This document shows, piece after piece, positions 14,877 through 24,600 of a DNA stretch of 31,909 nucleotides. The first letter of the stretch is position 1. Each line of letters begins with the position of its first letter. The translations under genes and the position numbers were made by a program. The stretch is from positions 1-31,909 of IMG/VR virus record IMGVR_UViG_3300030106_003099. One strand, given 5' to 3'. Under the pieces are notes generated by a model. It was not told where the DNA came from. It was given only the letters and a program-made list of their open reading frames with translations, and did not search any database. Origin of the DNA: a virus.

Positions 14877-17708
14877 ATGCCAGCTCCATTACAGCAACAT
14901 ATAAAATTAGTTGGCGGGGCCAACTCTGTTAATAGCACTATTTACACTTCTTCTCTAATTAAAATTGGTGATAATGTAAAAATCACTGGTTGCGGTGGTA
15001 ATGATGGGGTATACACCGTAACAGATGTTGTAAGCACTCTTAATACAGGGGAGGCGTCCGGCACAACTTTTACAGACAATGTTCGATCAGCTAATATTGC
15101 AGATGAAGCGACTACGATTATTATGGATGGTGCTAATACAGCCCTTGTGGCTGGTCTATCTGTAAGTGGTGGAACTATTGGGTCTGATGTGTATATCACT
15201 TCCGTTACTCAAACCTCTGACCCTGCTACATTTGAAATTTCTAAAGAGCTAGATGGTGTATTGACAGGGGGGACTACGCTAACATTTGGAGATCAAGATA
15301 TTTATTATGTCTTAAAGGGGAAGGTTATTTCAGCTCTGACATCAGGTGGAGACCCTGAAATTAGGGTGATTGGTCAGACCGGAGACAAGTTAATAGCTTT
15401 GGGCGATGTAGACAGTGCTAATGGAATAGATATATGGTCAAATAACGCTGTGTCTAATTACGCTACAAAAAATAGTGGTTGGCAGGCGGCTGAAATCAAT
15501 CCTACTACTCGAGGTGACAATGCTAAGTATATGTATCTGTACGCAGATGGTACTTTGCGTGCTCGTGACGTTAATCCCGAAAACCAAACACGGATTAAGT
15601 GGTATGGATATATTCAAAGAACGCAATTCAACCTAGGCACTGGATTGGTTTTTGCAGAATGGCAAGAGCATCGAGTTGGTTTAAACTCACCTAGGCTTGC
15701 TGGTGCATTTACCTATTCCTTTGGTACGAGTGATGGCGATAGTCATACCAACTCACATGCTGGTAATTACTACGAACAACACGGTTCCGACCCTAAGAGG
15801 TATAGAGGGGTAGCAATACATAAACAAGGTAAGGTTGGTGGCACTAGATATGATGTTCATGTTAATGGTAACTTTACTGTTACGGCTGAACTTTTTAAAT
15901 TTGATGATAATTCTAGCGTAGACCTTACCGAAACCGCTAGGGTTGGGGAGGTTATATCTATTAAGGAAGCGAGTGGTGGAGTTGGAGATTTGGGTGAATA
16001 CCCAAAAGAGTTTTTATTTTGCAAAAAAGGACATAACTCCAAACTTGGCTCTGCGACATATCAACGTGCATACGGAGGAGCTTTGCCTGACGGAACAGCG
16101 CCTTTTGATTTTGCGGATAATGAATCGCCAATCATTGAAAGGGGTGTAGGTTGGAATATTGGTGTAACCGCAGTAGATGGAGGGTCTTGGGGTGCTGGCA
16201 CATATGAATTTTATCAAACCTTTGTTTATGATAACAACCAAGAGTCTCTTCCTGTGCAATTTGGTAATGGCCTCGAGGTGATTGCGGCTTTTGAGGTTGA
16301 ACTAGAAGACAATCAAGGATTTCAGATTTCTGTATATGCGGACTTAGCGTATAATGGCAGGATTACAGGCGGTAGGATATATGCAAAGCTTAAAGGTGGT
16401 GAGGGGGATTTAATCCTTGTTCAAGACTTAGACATTGTAAAGGGTGTACGACCCAACTTAATTGATAATCACTCTATGTGGAGTTATCAGACCGGAAAGG
16501 GCTATTATTATATTTCCACTTCCGCTAAAAACAAATCACCCAATCTTGACACATATGAAAGTATTAATGGTTTTAGCCCTGAGTTGGCTTTCTTAGGAGT
16601 AGGCGGTGAAAATGAGGGGTATCAAGCTGGGGTGATTGCTAACCGCAGAACGTTTATTGCTAACGTAAAAAAGCGTGCTAAGGGTGGAGAAGTAGAAAAG
16701 AAGGGCGATAGGATAATGTACAGTGAGATTGGAAAGTTTGATACGTTTTTGCCACAAAACACTGTAGATGTACCTATTACAGATTATGGTGAATACACTG
16801 CAATGGAGTATTACGCAGACCGACTTTTAGCATTTAAACATAATTTAATTCATGTAGTTAATATAGCGAGTCCCAGTCCTTTCAGTTGGTATTTAGAAGA
16901 TACGATAAGGCATATTGGTGTTCAGTACCCGTTTAGTGTTACAAAAACCCCATATGGAATTGTCTGGGTGTCTGATGAGGGTTGTCATTTATATGATGGT
17001 TCTACTACTCGCAACTTATTAAATCGAAAAATAGCTATTAGTGTCTCTGCTTTTAGCGGTACTAATATTAATTGGAATACATGGTTTCGTGGTTCTGCAC
17101 TTATTAAAGATATTATGATTGGTTACGATCCTATAAGTAATTCCCTTGTTATGATGAGGAGTCCTAATGATTCATCGACTAACTCCAATCAAGCTTTTAT
17201 ATATGATTTTGACAGTGGTGGGTGGGCCTACAATACAGGAATGTTTACGGATAGCGCCTACCACACTAATTTTATTACAGACTTTAACAACAACCTTTCT
17301 CTTGGAGTGTATGACGGTAGCTCTGACGTAGAATTTAAAAAAGTATTACCCGTAAGTCTTTCTCAAACCGGGCAAGAGTTTTACACTGCCGATATTGATT
17401 TTGGTGCACCGGGTCTTGTAAAAAAAATATACAAGGTGGTCGTTACGTTTATATCTGATGGCGCTGAAACAACCCCGTTTAGCTATGCGGTAGACGGCAA
17501 ACAAAACTTTTCTGGAGATGGAGGCGGAACATTCACGGGCAACTTTGCTGACACATCAGGTAAGTGGGATGTGGTTACACTAACTCCGTCTTCTACTATC
17601 TCCTGCCAAAGTTTGCAAATTAAGTTTGCATCGCCTAGTACGGGAGTCTTTGAAATAAATGATATGAGCATTCAGTACAGGGTTATATCACAAAAAGAAG
17701 CTACTTGA
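14877..17708 (+). CDS. Large tail protein (tail-tube/nozzle-like), downstream part
   Basis: 943 residues, in the same frame as the preceding gene. Its ATG directly follows TAG TAG, and the only ribosome-site-like sequence is the weak GGTGGTGG upstream. The first 130 residues are Gly/Thr/Ser-rich beta domains (VKITGCGGNDGVYTVTDVV). Then come WQAAEINPTTRGDNAKYMYLY and RIKWYGYIQRTQF. The middle contains EYTAMEYYADRLLAFKHNLIHVVNI, PFSWYLEDTIRHIGVQ, VWVSDEGCHLYDG and a propeller-like series of beta blades, as seen in podovirus tail-tubular-B or nozzle proteins. The stop overlaps the next ATG (TGATG). A tail role is well supported; the exact T7 gp12 equivalence is inference. Confidence 0.75.
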   Translation: MPAPLQQHIKLVGGANSVNSTIYTSSLIKIGDNVKITGCGGNDGVYTVTDVVSTLNTGEASGTTFTDNVRSANIADEATTIIMDGANTALVAGLSVSGGTIGSDVYITSVTQTSDPATFEISKELDGVLTGGTTLTFGDQDIYYVLKGKVISALTSGGDPEIRVIGQTGDKLIALGDVDSANGIDIWSNNAVSNYATKNSGWQAAEINPTTRGDNAKYMYLYADGTLRARDVNPENQTRIKWYGYIQRTQFNLGTGLVFAEWQEHRVGLNSPRLAGAFTYSFGTSDGDSHTNSHAGNYYEQHGSDPKRYRGVAIHKQGKVGGTRYDVHVNGNFTVTAELFKFDDNSSVDLTETARVGEVISIKEASGGVGDLGEYPKEFLFCKKGHNSKLGSATYQRAYGGALPDGTAPFDFADNESPIIERGVGWNIGVTAVDGGSWGAGTYEFYQTFVYDNNQESLPVQFGNGLEVIAAFEVELEDNQGFQISVYADLAYNGRITGGRIYAKLKGGEGDLILVQDLDIVKGVRPNLIDNHSMWSYQTGKGYYYISTSAKNKSPNLDTYESINGFSPELAFLGVGGENEGYQAGVIANRRTFIANVKKRAKGGEVEKKGDRIMYSEIGKFDTFLPQNTVDVPITDYGEYTAMEYYADRLLAFKHNLIHVVNIASPSPFSWYLEDTIRHIGVQYPFSVTKTPYGIVWVSDEGCHLYDGSTTRNLLNRKIAISVSAFSGTNINWNTWFRGSALIKDIMIGYDPISNSLVMMRSPNDSSTNSNQAFIYDFDSGGWAYNTGMFTDSAYHTNFITDFNNNLSLGVYDGSSDVEFKKVLPVSLSQTGQEFYTADIDFGAPGLVKKIYKVVVTFISDGAETTPFSYAVDGKQNFSGDGGGTFTGNFADTSGKWDVVTLTPSSTISCQSLQIKFASPSTGVFEINDMSIQYRVISQKEAT

Positions 17709-18388
17709 TGAAGTTAACACAGCGAGAATTAAGAAAGTTAATGAACAGTAAACAAGATACTGTAGAATTTCGTGGTACCCCATCTATGGACACGATGCTA
17801 GAAGGGCAGGTAGCTATTGAAAAAAAGTCTAATAGCCAATTAGCACTTTATAGAAAAAGATTTGGAAAGCTTTGGAAGGTGTATATGTCTGCTGATGGGA
17901 ATCAAATTGTTGATAAAAAGCTTACCACTAATGCACTTGAGTACCAGAGGGAATTTATTGACTATCGTGTGTTTATGCACAATTTTACAGATGACATTGG
18001 TACTTCTACCATATATATTCCTTGGCAGGGAACAGGAGAGCAAACAGCAATGAATTCATCTACCTCTGCTTTTCTTACACCCTTTAATATGAGTTGTTAC
18101 AAGATGTTGTTTAGGCCCGAAACATTATCTGCTGGCTCTGCTGACTTTACTTTTACACTTGTTAAGCAAGATGATGGTGATACAACTGTGGATACGGTAG
18201 CGACCTTTACTTACACTACAACCTTAGCTAGCGACACTCTTATTACTATTAATGAATCAGACTGGAACAATGCTCCAAAGGTAGAGGCTGGTGACAAGGT
18301 TGCAATCAACGTAGATGCGAGTACAGACCCATCAGGAGAGATAGACTGGTATGTAACATCTGTGTGGAGAGTAAAGGTGGTTATATGA
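17708..18388 (+). CDS. Tail-associated protein with beta-rich C-terminus
   Basis: 226 residues from ATG 17708, overlapping the preceding TGA; a TTG one codon earlier is less likely. The N-terminal 70 residues include EGQVAIEKKSNSQLALYRKRFGKLWKVYMS, a pattern common near the start of phage fibre or receptor-binding proteins that attach to the tail. Residues about 90-225 are a beta-sandwich (FNMSCYKMLFRPE, FTFTLVKQDDGD, GEIDWYVTSVWRVKVVI). It is probably a short appendage or a tail-cap protein. No catalytic motif is seen. Confidence 0.7.
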   Translation: MKLTQRELRKLMNSKQDTVEFRGTPSMDTMLEGQVAIEKKSNSQLALYRKRFGKLWKVYMSADGNQIVDKKLTTNALEYQREFIDYRVFMHNFTDDIGTSTIYIPWQGTGEQTAMNSSTSAFLTPFNMSCYKMLFRPETLSAGSADFTFTLVKQDDGDTTVDTVATFTYTTTLASDTLITINESDWNNAPKVEAGDKVAINVDASTDPSGEIDWYVTSVWRVKVVI

Positions 18389-18421
18389 TAAAAGTTTTAT
18401 TAAATTTAAAGGACTGATATT

Positions 18422-19891
18422 ATGCGTTACAAACCTTCCAACATACAATCTAATAATTTATTCAGTATGATGCAGACCGGTGGTCGTGTTTCTAGAGGAA
18501 GAACCGCAGTTAGGAGGGTAATGCAAAGGCAGTTTGATCAAGCCCAATTAGAAAAAGCGCAAAGAGCAGAAGCTCGTAGGCAAAAAAGAGGTGGGTTGCT
18601 TGGTTCTATCGGCGGTTTAGCTGGTGGTTTACTTGGTTCAGCATTAGTAGCTACAACCGGGCCACTGGGACTAGCCCTTGCGACTGGATTGGGAACGGCG
18701 GGTGGTAGTTTACTTGGTCAAAAATTAGGTTATGGAAAGGGAAGAACTAAAGTAGATAGAAAAGGTACTGTGTATGCTCAAGATGCTTTTTCTGATGTGA
18801 GTCGTGCTGGGTCTGACTACCGCTCAGGCATGGGAGAAAGAGCATTGCAATCAGGGATTAAGGCTGGCCTACAGGCAGGGGTTGCTGGAGTAGGTAAAGG
18901 TCTCTACGGTAAGTTTGCAGGAAAGTTGCGCAAAGCTCCAACTGATGTTGTATCAAGTGTTGGTGATGTTGTATCAGATTCTGGTTCTATTTTAGGTACG
19001 GAAGCGGCATATCAACAATCCTTACCTAAGGCACTCGCCCTTGGGCAAAAAAACTTAATACCTCCGGGTGCAGGAGGGACAACACCTAACCTTCTTTCCA
19101 GAGCTATTGATCCTATTATAGACACATCAGCACCGTTGGCGTACACCCCAACAATTGTTACACCTACTAATGCTCAGGGTGTAAGAGTGGGAGTTCCTAC
19201 GTATCAAGATGGTGGTTTTGTAAGTAGTTTGGGGTACGATGAAAACAACCCTATGGCAATCCGCTCCGATAGTGAAATGGACGCTGGTGGGTTTGCCTAC
19301 TCTGGTGGCTTTGACAAGTCAAGCTTATTAGGTGATGAATATAACCTAACCCCAGCACAATTAAGATTGATTGCGGATGCAGATACAAGCCCAATAACTG
19401 AAATGGCCACTCAAAGTAGGCAGGCTCTGAGGAATTTATCTAGTCAACCAGCAATGGCTACAGCTCAGACTGGATTGGGATTGGGTGCGGCTACCTATCA
19501 AACTGGTCAACAAAGACAAGATATTCAAGAAGGTTTTGAAACGGGTGTAGAGAAATTTAGAGAAGATGTTAAATCTGATTTAGAAGGTCAAGTTGCTGAA
19601 TTAATTGCTGGTGGTGCTGATATAGGCATGAAGGGTGAGGGTGGTATAGCGGAATATGCCACAGTACCATCTACATTACAGATATCTACTCAAAATGCTA
19701 GTATGCCGGGTCTCAATGCGCCTTCATTTGAGATAACAGTAGGTGGAGAACCGCACTACTGGTCTGCTAAGATGAATAGGTATATTGGTAAAGATTTGTG
19801 GAATACAATGATTATGGGGCCGGGGGGAGGCCCAAACTTTCATGGTAGTATGCAATCTTTTCAAGACTCTCAAACTGGTCAAATTGCATAA
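18422..19891 (+). CDS. Internal virion/ejection protein candidate with glycine zipper
   Basis: 489 residues. The first 55 form a basic Arg/Gln/Ala helix (RRVMQRQFDQAQLEKAQRAEA). Residues about 57-102 are an Ala/Gly/Leu glycine-zipper segment (GLLGSIGGLAGGLLGSALVA, then PLGLALATGLGTAGG) that could insert in a membrane. The middle carries QTGGRVSRG-like and YQDGGFV units resembling the GG-x-V motif of the 183-1469 protein. The C-terminus ends with a Gly-rich GPGGGPNF stretch. Membrane-inserting small internal proteins of T7-like phages form the DNA ejection channel; this role is inferred from composition and position. The stop overlaps the next start (TAATG). Confidence 0.65.
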   Translation: MRYKPSNIQSNNLFSMMQTGGRVSRGRTAVRRVMQRQFDQAQLEKAQRAEARRQKRGGLLGSIGGLAGGLLGSALVATTGPLGLALATGLGTAGGSLLGQKLGYGKGRTKVDRKGTVYAQDAFSDVSRAGSDYRSGMGERALQSGIKAGLQAGVAGVGKGLYGKFAGKLRKAPTDVVSSVGDVVSDSGSILGTEAAYQQSLPKALALGQKNLIPPGAGGTTPNLLSRAIDPIIDTSAPLAYTPTIVTPTNAQGVRVGVPTYQDGGFVSSLGYDENNPMAIRSDSEMDAGGFAYSGGFDKSSLLGDEYNLTPAQLRLIADADTSPITEMATQSRQALRNLSSQPAMATAQTGLGLGAATYQTGQQRQDIQEGFETGVEKFREDVKSDLEGQVAELIAGGADIGMKGEGGIAEYATVPSTLQISTQNASMPGLNAPSFEITVGGEPHYWSAKMNRYIGKDLWNTMIMGPGGGPNFHGSMQSFQDSQTGQIA

Positions 19892-21603
19892 TGGCTAACG
19901 GCCCTAGAAGTATATACAGTAGAAGGCAACGGATGGCTCCCGGGCAGTACGACACTAGCCTTGCAGACTTTTTGTCTAAATTGCCGGATTATTATGCTCA
20001 GCTTGAAGGTGTTAAACTGGCACGTGACAAGCAGGAGTTGGCAGAGACAAGGTATAGAGAGGAAAAAGACTTAGAGCAAACTCGTTATCAATACGCACTA
20101 GGCTTAGAGCAAACTCGTTACGATGAAAAAAAGAAGAAAGAAGATTATGAGAGAGCTTTAGAAGCGACTAAGGATTATGATTTTAAAGCTAAGTCACAAA
20201 CAGCAAAAACTTTTAATCAGGATAAGGACGCAGAGTTATTTAATCGGTTAGCAGATGATCAAAATACAAACATGGTTGAGACTAGGAATATAGTAAGCCA
20301 AGTAATGAATTTACCTAGAGACGCCACCTATCATGACTGGGATGCAATAAACATTAGTCCGGAGCAAATAAATATTTTAAAAGAAAGAGACCCTTTTGCT
20401 TATGACAATTTGCTAAAGGCGAAAAATAAATATGATGAACAGAGAAAGACTGGCTTTCGTGAAATGTCTATAGAAGATAAGAGTGCGTTGCAGAGAGCGG
20501 AGAGAAATCTTGAGAAAGTACAGAGAGAGTTGATAGATGTTGCGCAAAGAACACCAACTATCAATACAGATAATAAGACATATCAAGACATATTAAAAGC
20601 GTTGCGTGCTACTGGTTTTAACCCAGATTCTGAAATGACTCAGTTAATGGGTCAACTTGATATGTTTCAAGGTAATATTGATGATATATACAATAAATAT
20701 AGAGTTACCGCTCCACAGCCTCCAAATAACACTTCTAAGTCCGATATGGAGACAGTGTTAAAATTCAACCCTTTAGAATATGGGCCACCATTGCCTAACC
20801 CCGCAATAAATGATTTTACTTTTGAGACTCCGGGTGATGCCGCAAATAATAATGAACTCCTCATTGCTCAATATACGATGGCAACAGAGCCAGAAGATAG
20901 CGATGAGTACATAGAAGCGGAAGAGCGATTAAAATCTTTTGCGTCTTTGAAAGATACAGATATTGGAACTCCTAAACCAGAAATGGGGATTATAAAGGGT
21001 TTGCGAGAGCGCATGAGTGTTGCTGGTTTAGAAAGAGAACAGGAGGGAGAAGGTGGCCCTGCAAGGTTTGGCATTTCCCCTGAGGCAAGAGCGTTTAAAC
21101 TGCCCCCTAAGAAAGATATGACTCCTGAGTATTTTGAGCGCACAGCAAGCCAAGCTGAGGAAGCTATCGCTCGGTCTGGAGCTGAAAAAAGTTTGCAGGT
21201 TGGAGGTTTACAAAACCCTGTGTATACACAGCAATATTATGGCAATAATATTGATGTGGCCATTGCCGCTGAAAACGCTAAACTTTCTAATAGGGATAAG
21301 ATTGTTAACGAAATCAAATTGGCGGTAAAAGCGATGCCTAAAACAAAAAAATATCAAAAAATATTAACAAGGCTAAATCGTTTACTCAAGAATAATCCTG
21401 TTGGGGAAAGATATATAAGGTCAGGTGGAGGCACGAGGCTTACGTTGATAAAAAAAGGTTTGGACAAAATTGATTTTGAAGACCAACAGATTTTTGCAGA
21501 CTTTCAAAATCAACAAGACCGAAATGTGGGGAGTAGGCCGGGGTTACTTGACCGGTTGATGAATGTCATTAACACAGAACAGGCTTTTGCTACACAGCCA
21601 TAG
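19891..21603 (+). CDS. Long coiled-coil internal virion protein candidate
   Basis: 570 residues, hydrophilic and helical. Residues about 40-115 are a Glu/Lys/Arg coiled coil that includes three 11-residue copies (LAETRY..., LEQTRY..., LEQTRYDE...). A second coiled coil covers about 195-225 (RAERNLEKVQRELIDVAQRT). The remainder is disordered-like, rich in Pro, Glu and Asn, with helices at the end. The start overlaps the stop of the glycine-zipper gene, and the 1340-residue gene follows seven bases after its stop. The three adjacent genes have the order and sizes of a podovirus internal core or ejectosome. There is no enzyme motif. Confidence 0.68.
   Translation: MANGPRSIYSRRQRMAPGQYDTSLADFLSKLPDYYAQLEGVKLARDKQELAETRYREEKDLEQTRYQYALGLEQTRYDEKKKKEDYERALEATKDYDFKAKSQTAKTFNQDKDAELFNRLADDQNTNMVETRNIVSQVMNLPRDATYHDWDAINISPEQINILKERDPFAYDNLLKAKNKYDEQRKTGFREMSIEDKSALQRAERNLEKVQRELIDVAQRTPTINTDNKTYQDILKALRATGFNPDSEMTQLMGQLDMFQGNIDDIYNKYRVTAPQPPNNTSKSDMETVLKFNPLEYGPPLPNPAINDFTFETPGDAANNNELLIAQYTMATEPEDSDEYIEAEERLKSFASLKDTDIGTPKPEMGIIKGLRERMSVAGLEREQEGEGGPARFGISPEARAFKLPPKKDMTPEYFERTASQAEEAIARSGAEKSLQVGGLQNPVYTQQYYGNNIDVAIAAENAKLSNRDKIVNEIKLAVKAMPKTKKYQKILTRLNRLLKNNPVGERYIRSGGGTRLTLIKKGLDKIDFEDQQIFADFQNQQDRNVGSRPGLLDRLMNVINTEQAFATQP
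20038..20136 (+). repeat. Three tandem 33-base (11-residue) coding repeats
   Basis: In-frame units begin at 20038, 20071 and 20104, each encoding L-x-x-T-R-Y-x5. The last two share a perfect 17-base identity (20071-20087 and 20104-20120, TTAGAGCAAACTCGTTA). An 11-residue period is a hendecad, which gives a straight or slightly right-handed coiled coil. Confidence 0.8.
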
Positions 21604-21609
21604 TGTAAA

Positions 21610-24600
21610 ATGGCTAATTCGTCAAGTCAATATTCTTACTATAGCAATCTTATTAATAGTCTATCTGGGGATTTAGACGACACTGCGATACAAAAAATAC
21701 AGAACACTGGTGATTACCTAGAAGAAAAGTCTAGTTATGACAATAATTTATTCAATCCTTCATCATATTACGATGCTCTATTAGAGAAAAATAAAGAATA
21801 TAAAACCTCAAAAGAAGATGAAGATTTATACGGGTTTATTCCCGGGGAATGGCTACCTGAATGGGTAAAAGCTGGCTACAATCAAAGCATTACTGGTTTA
21901 GCCGAACAAGTAGCAACTGGTGATGCTAGATTCAACCTTTCAAACTATGAACCCGGTATACTTGCAGATATTGGAGCTACGGTAATTTCTTTTTTGCAAC
22001 CCTTAGATGTAGTTACAATGATAGGCACAGGTGGTGTTGGTGGTTTAGTAGCTAAGTCTGCGACTAAGGCGGCAGTAAAAAAAGCGGTGCAACAAGGAGT
22101 GGGAAAGGGTGTTGCGGTGAGCGATGATTTGGTTAAGTCTATACTTGGAGAAAATATTGTTTTGTCAACTGGTGCTTTTGCCGCAAAAAAACCAGTTACA
22201 GCAAAGGGCGGGTTCGGCTTTCGCCAAACTGTCAACCCCCTTAATGAAGCAAAAAAAAGGCTAACTCTTAATGGGGTACCTTCAAAAAAAGCTAATGATA
22301 TTATAGATAGAGTTGCGCCAAAAGTTTTAAATCAAGCGTTTCAAGCGGCGGCTGTAGGAGGCTCTCAATTAGGTTTTTATAGTGGCTTACAATCAAGTCT
22401 TGGACAGATTGCAGACCCCGAACAAGAGTTTAATCTCTTAATGAATATTAAAAACGCATCTAAGGGAGTCGTTCTTGGTGCCGTTACTGGAGCCACTGGC
22501 CCGGTAGTGAAAACAGCGCTAAAGGGGCTAAGTCCTATCACACAAACTTTAGCATCTAAGGCCGTAGAAACTGTTGAATTTGGTACCTTAGCGCCCATTA
22601 TGGAGGGTGAGCTACCTACCCCGGAAGATTATGCTCATGCGGCAGGCGTTATAGGTGCTCTAGGTGTCCAAAAATACGCTACTGGTAAAATTATAAAAGG
22701 GTATAAGAAAATTACACAAGCTAAGAAAGATGTGAAACTTGGTCTTGATGAGGGAGCAAGAATATTAGGTCAGATTGAAACTGAAATGAAAATACAGCCT
22801 AATGAAATTTTTGTTGCGAGAGATGGAACAAAGGTTAGAGATGTCCGTTTTGACACGAGGACAACTAAGAAAGAACAAAAAACAACGGGCATCGGAACAG
22901 AGAAGATTACCCTGACTGAAGACATAGTGAAGCTTAAAGACTTCGAGACTGGAAAAGAGTTAAATCCTATTAACTTTAGCACCTTTCAACAAAGGGGTTT
23001 TACTAGGGGTGGTAAAGGTAGTCCAGCAGACCTTACGAAAAGAAGAATCAATGGAATATTTAGTATTAAGAAAAACTTGAATATAAACGATGCTACTTTC
23101 ATTAAAAGAGCAAACTCTGAGTATGTTTCTGGGAAGAGAGATATAAAAAGCACAAACCCTAGAGCAATAGTTAATAATATGACTCCTCTTGAGCAGTTAA
23201 AAATGTATAATCAAATGAGGCATGAGGCTCGAGTTATTGAATTAAGAGACAGGTTAAAAAACAAGGGTTGGGAAACAACAATGGTTCCTGATAAGCTGAT
23301 GTCAGATTACCATAAAATAAAATTTCTTGATAGGTCTGGAAAGCGGTTGCAAACACAGTTTTCTGCGGATGTGCAAAAAAGAGTGAATGACGCAGATTCT
23401 AGGTATTTTACCTTATTAGGTCAGATGAGTCAAAGACTGACAGATTTAGGTTTAGAATCTTCTGGCATGGTAAAAGCAAAAGAAGTTATTAGCACTAAGG
23501 CTAGAGAAAAGGCGAAGGAAGAAGCTGTAGAGCTAGGCAGGAGATTGCAAGACTCAAGATATGGCAACCCGCAAAATAAAAACCTTCCCGGTTTTGAGCA
23601 GGTGCGAGAATATAGAAAGATTTTTGATGATATGTGGGATATAGCTCGTAGAGCAGGTGTAGATTTAGGGCCAAAAGAAGAATTTTATTTTCCTAGGATT
23701 GTTAAACAAGAGTATTTAAAGGCTCTTTCTGGAGATATAGCAAGGTTAAGAAATGAAAACCCTCAACTATTTACAGAGAATGCAATGTATAATAAGCCTG
23801 CTTTTCAAAAAGTAGTGGGTGATATAATTTTAGATGGGAAAATATCGGATAAGTCTTTAAATGCTATACATTCTTTGGCAGGAATTAAAAAGGGTATGAA
23901 CAGAAAAGATGTTCCAGATTTTGATTTAAGGGTTTCAAAAGCGCTTCAACGTTTAAACAGCACTGTTAACACTCAATATTATAACGTAGCTAAAAATTTA
24001 GAAATAGCTAGGAAAGCAAAAGACTTACCAGAAATTATGCTTGAGACTGATGCTAGGGTGGTATTGGCTAAATATGCTCACCAGTGGGCGAGAAGAGTTT
24101 CAAGCGTTGAGCAGTTTGGAAATAAAGGTGAGTTTTGGGTGCAATCAATTAGTGGTTTGCGGGAACTGGCAAGCAATAATAAATACTCAGAAAAACAAAG
24201 AAAAGTTTTTACAGAAGAAGCAAATGTTCTTGATAAGATGTATAAGATATATACAAATAAAATAGAGCTTGACCCCTCCCACAACTGGGCAAACCCTACA
24301 GTTAGAAGAGTATGGAATGAGATAGTTGATTTTGAAATAGGAACAAAGATTGGTTTAGGATTTGCCACAGTGCCAAACTTGACTCAGTTATCTATTTCTA
24401 CCGCTGTTAAAACTGGGTATTACCCAGTAATAAAAGGGATGTATAAACTAATGACATCTTCAGAATATAGAAAACTTATAAAACAATCTGGTGTCACGAA
24501 TATATCTTTATATGAGTCCTTGGCGGGTCTGAAGCCTAGCGACACTTTTTTTAATCGATTTGCTGAGGGTGCAACATGGCTTTCTGGGTTTAAAAAAATA

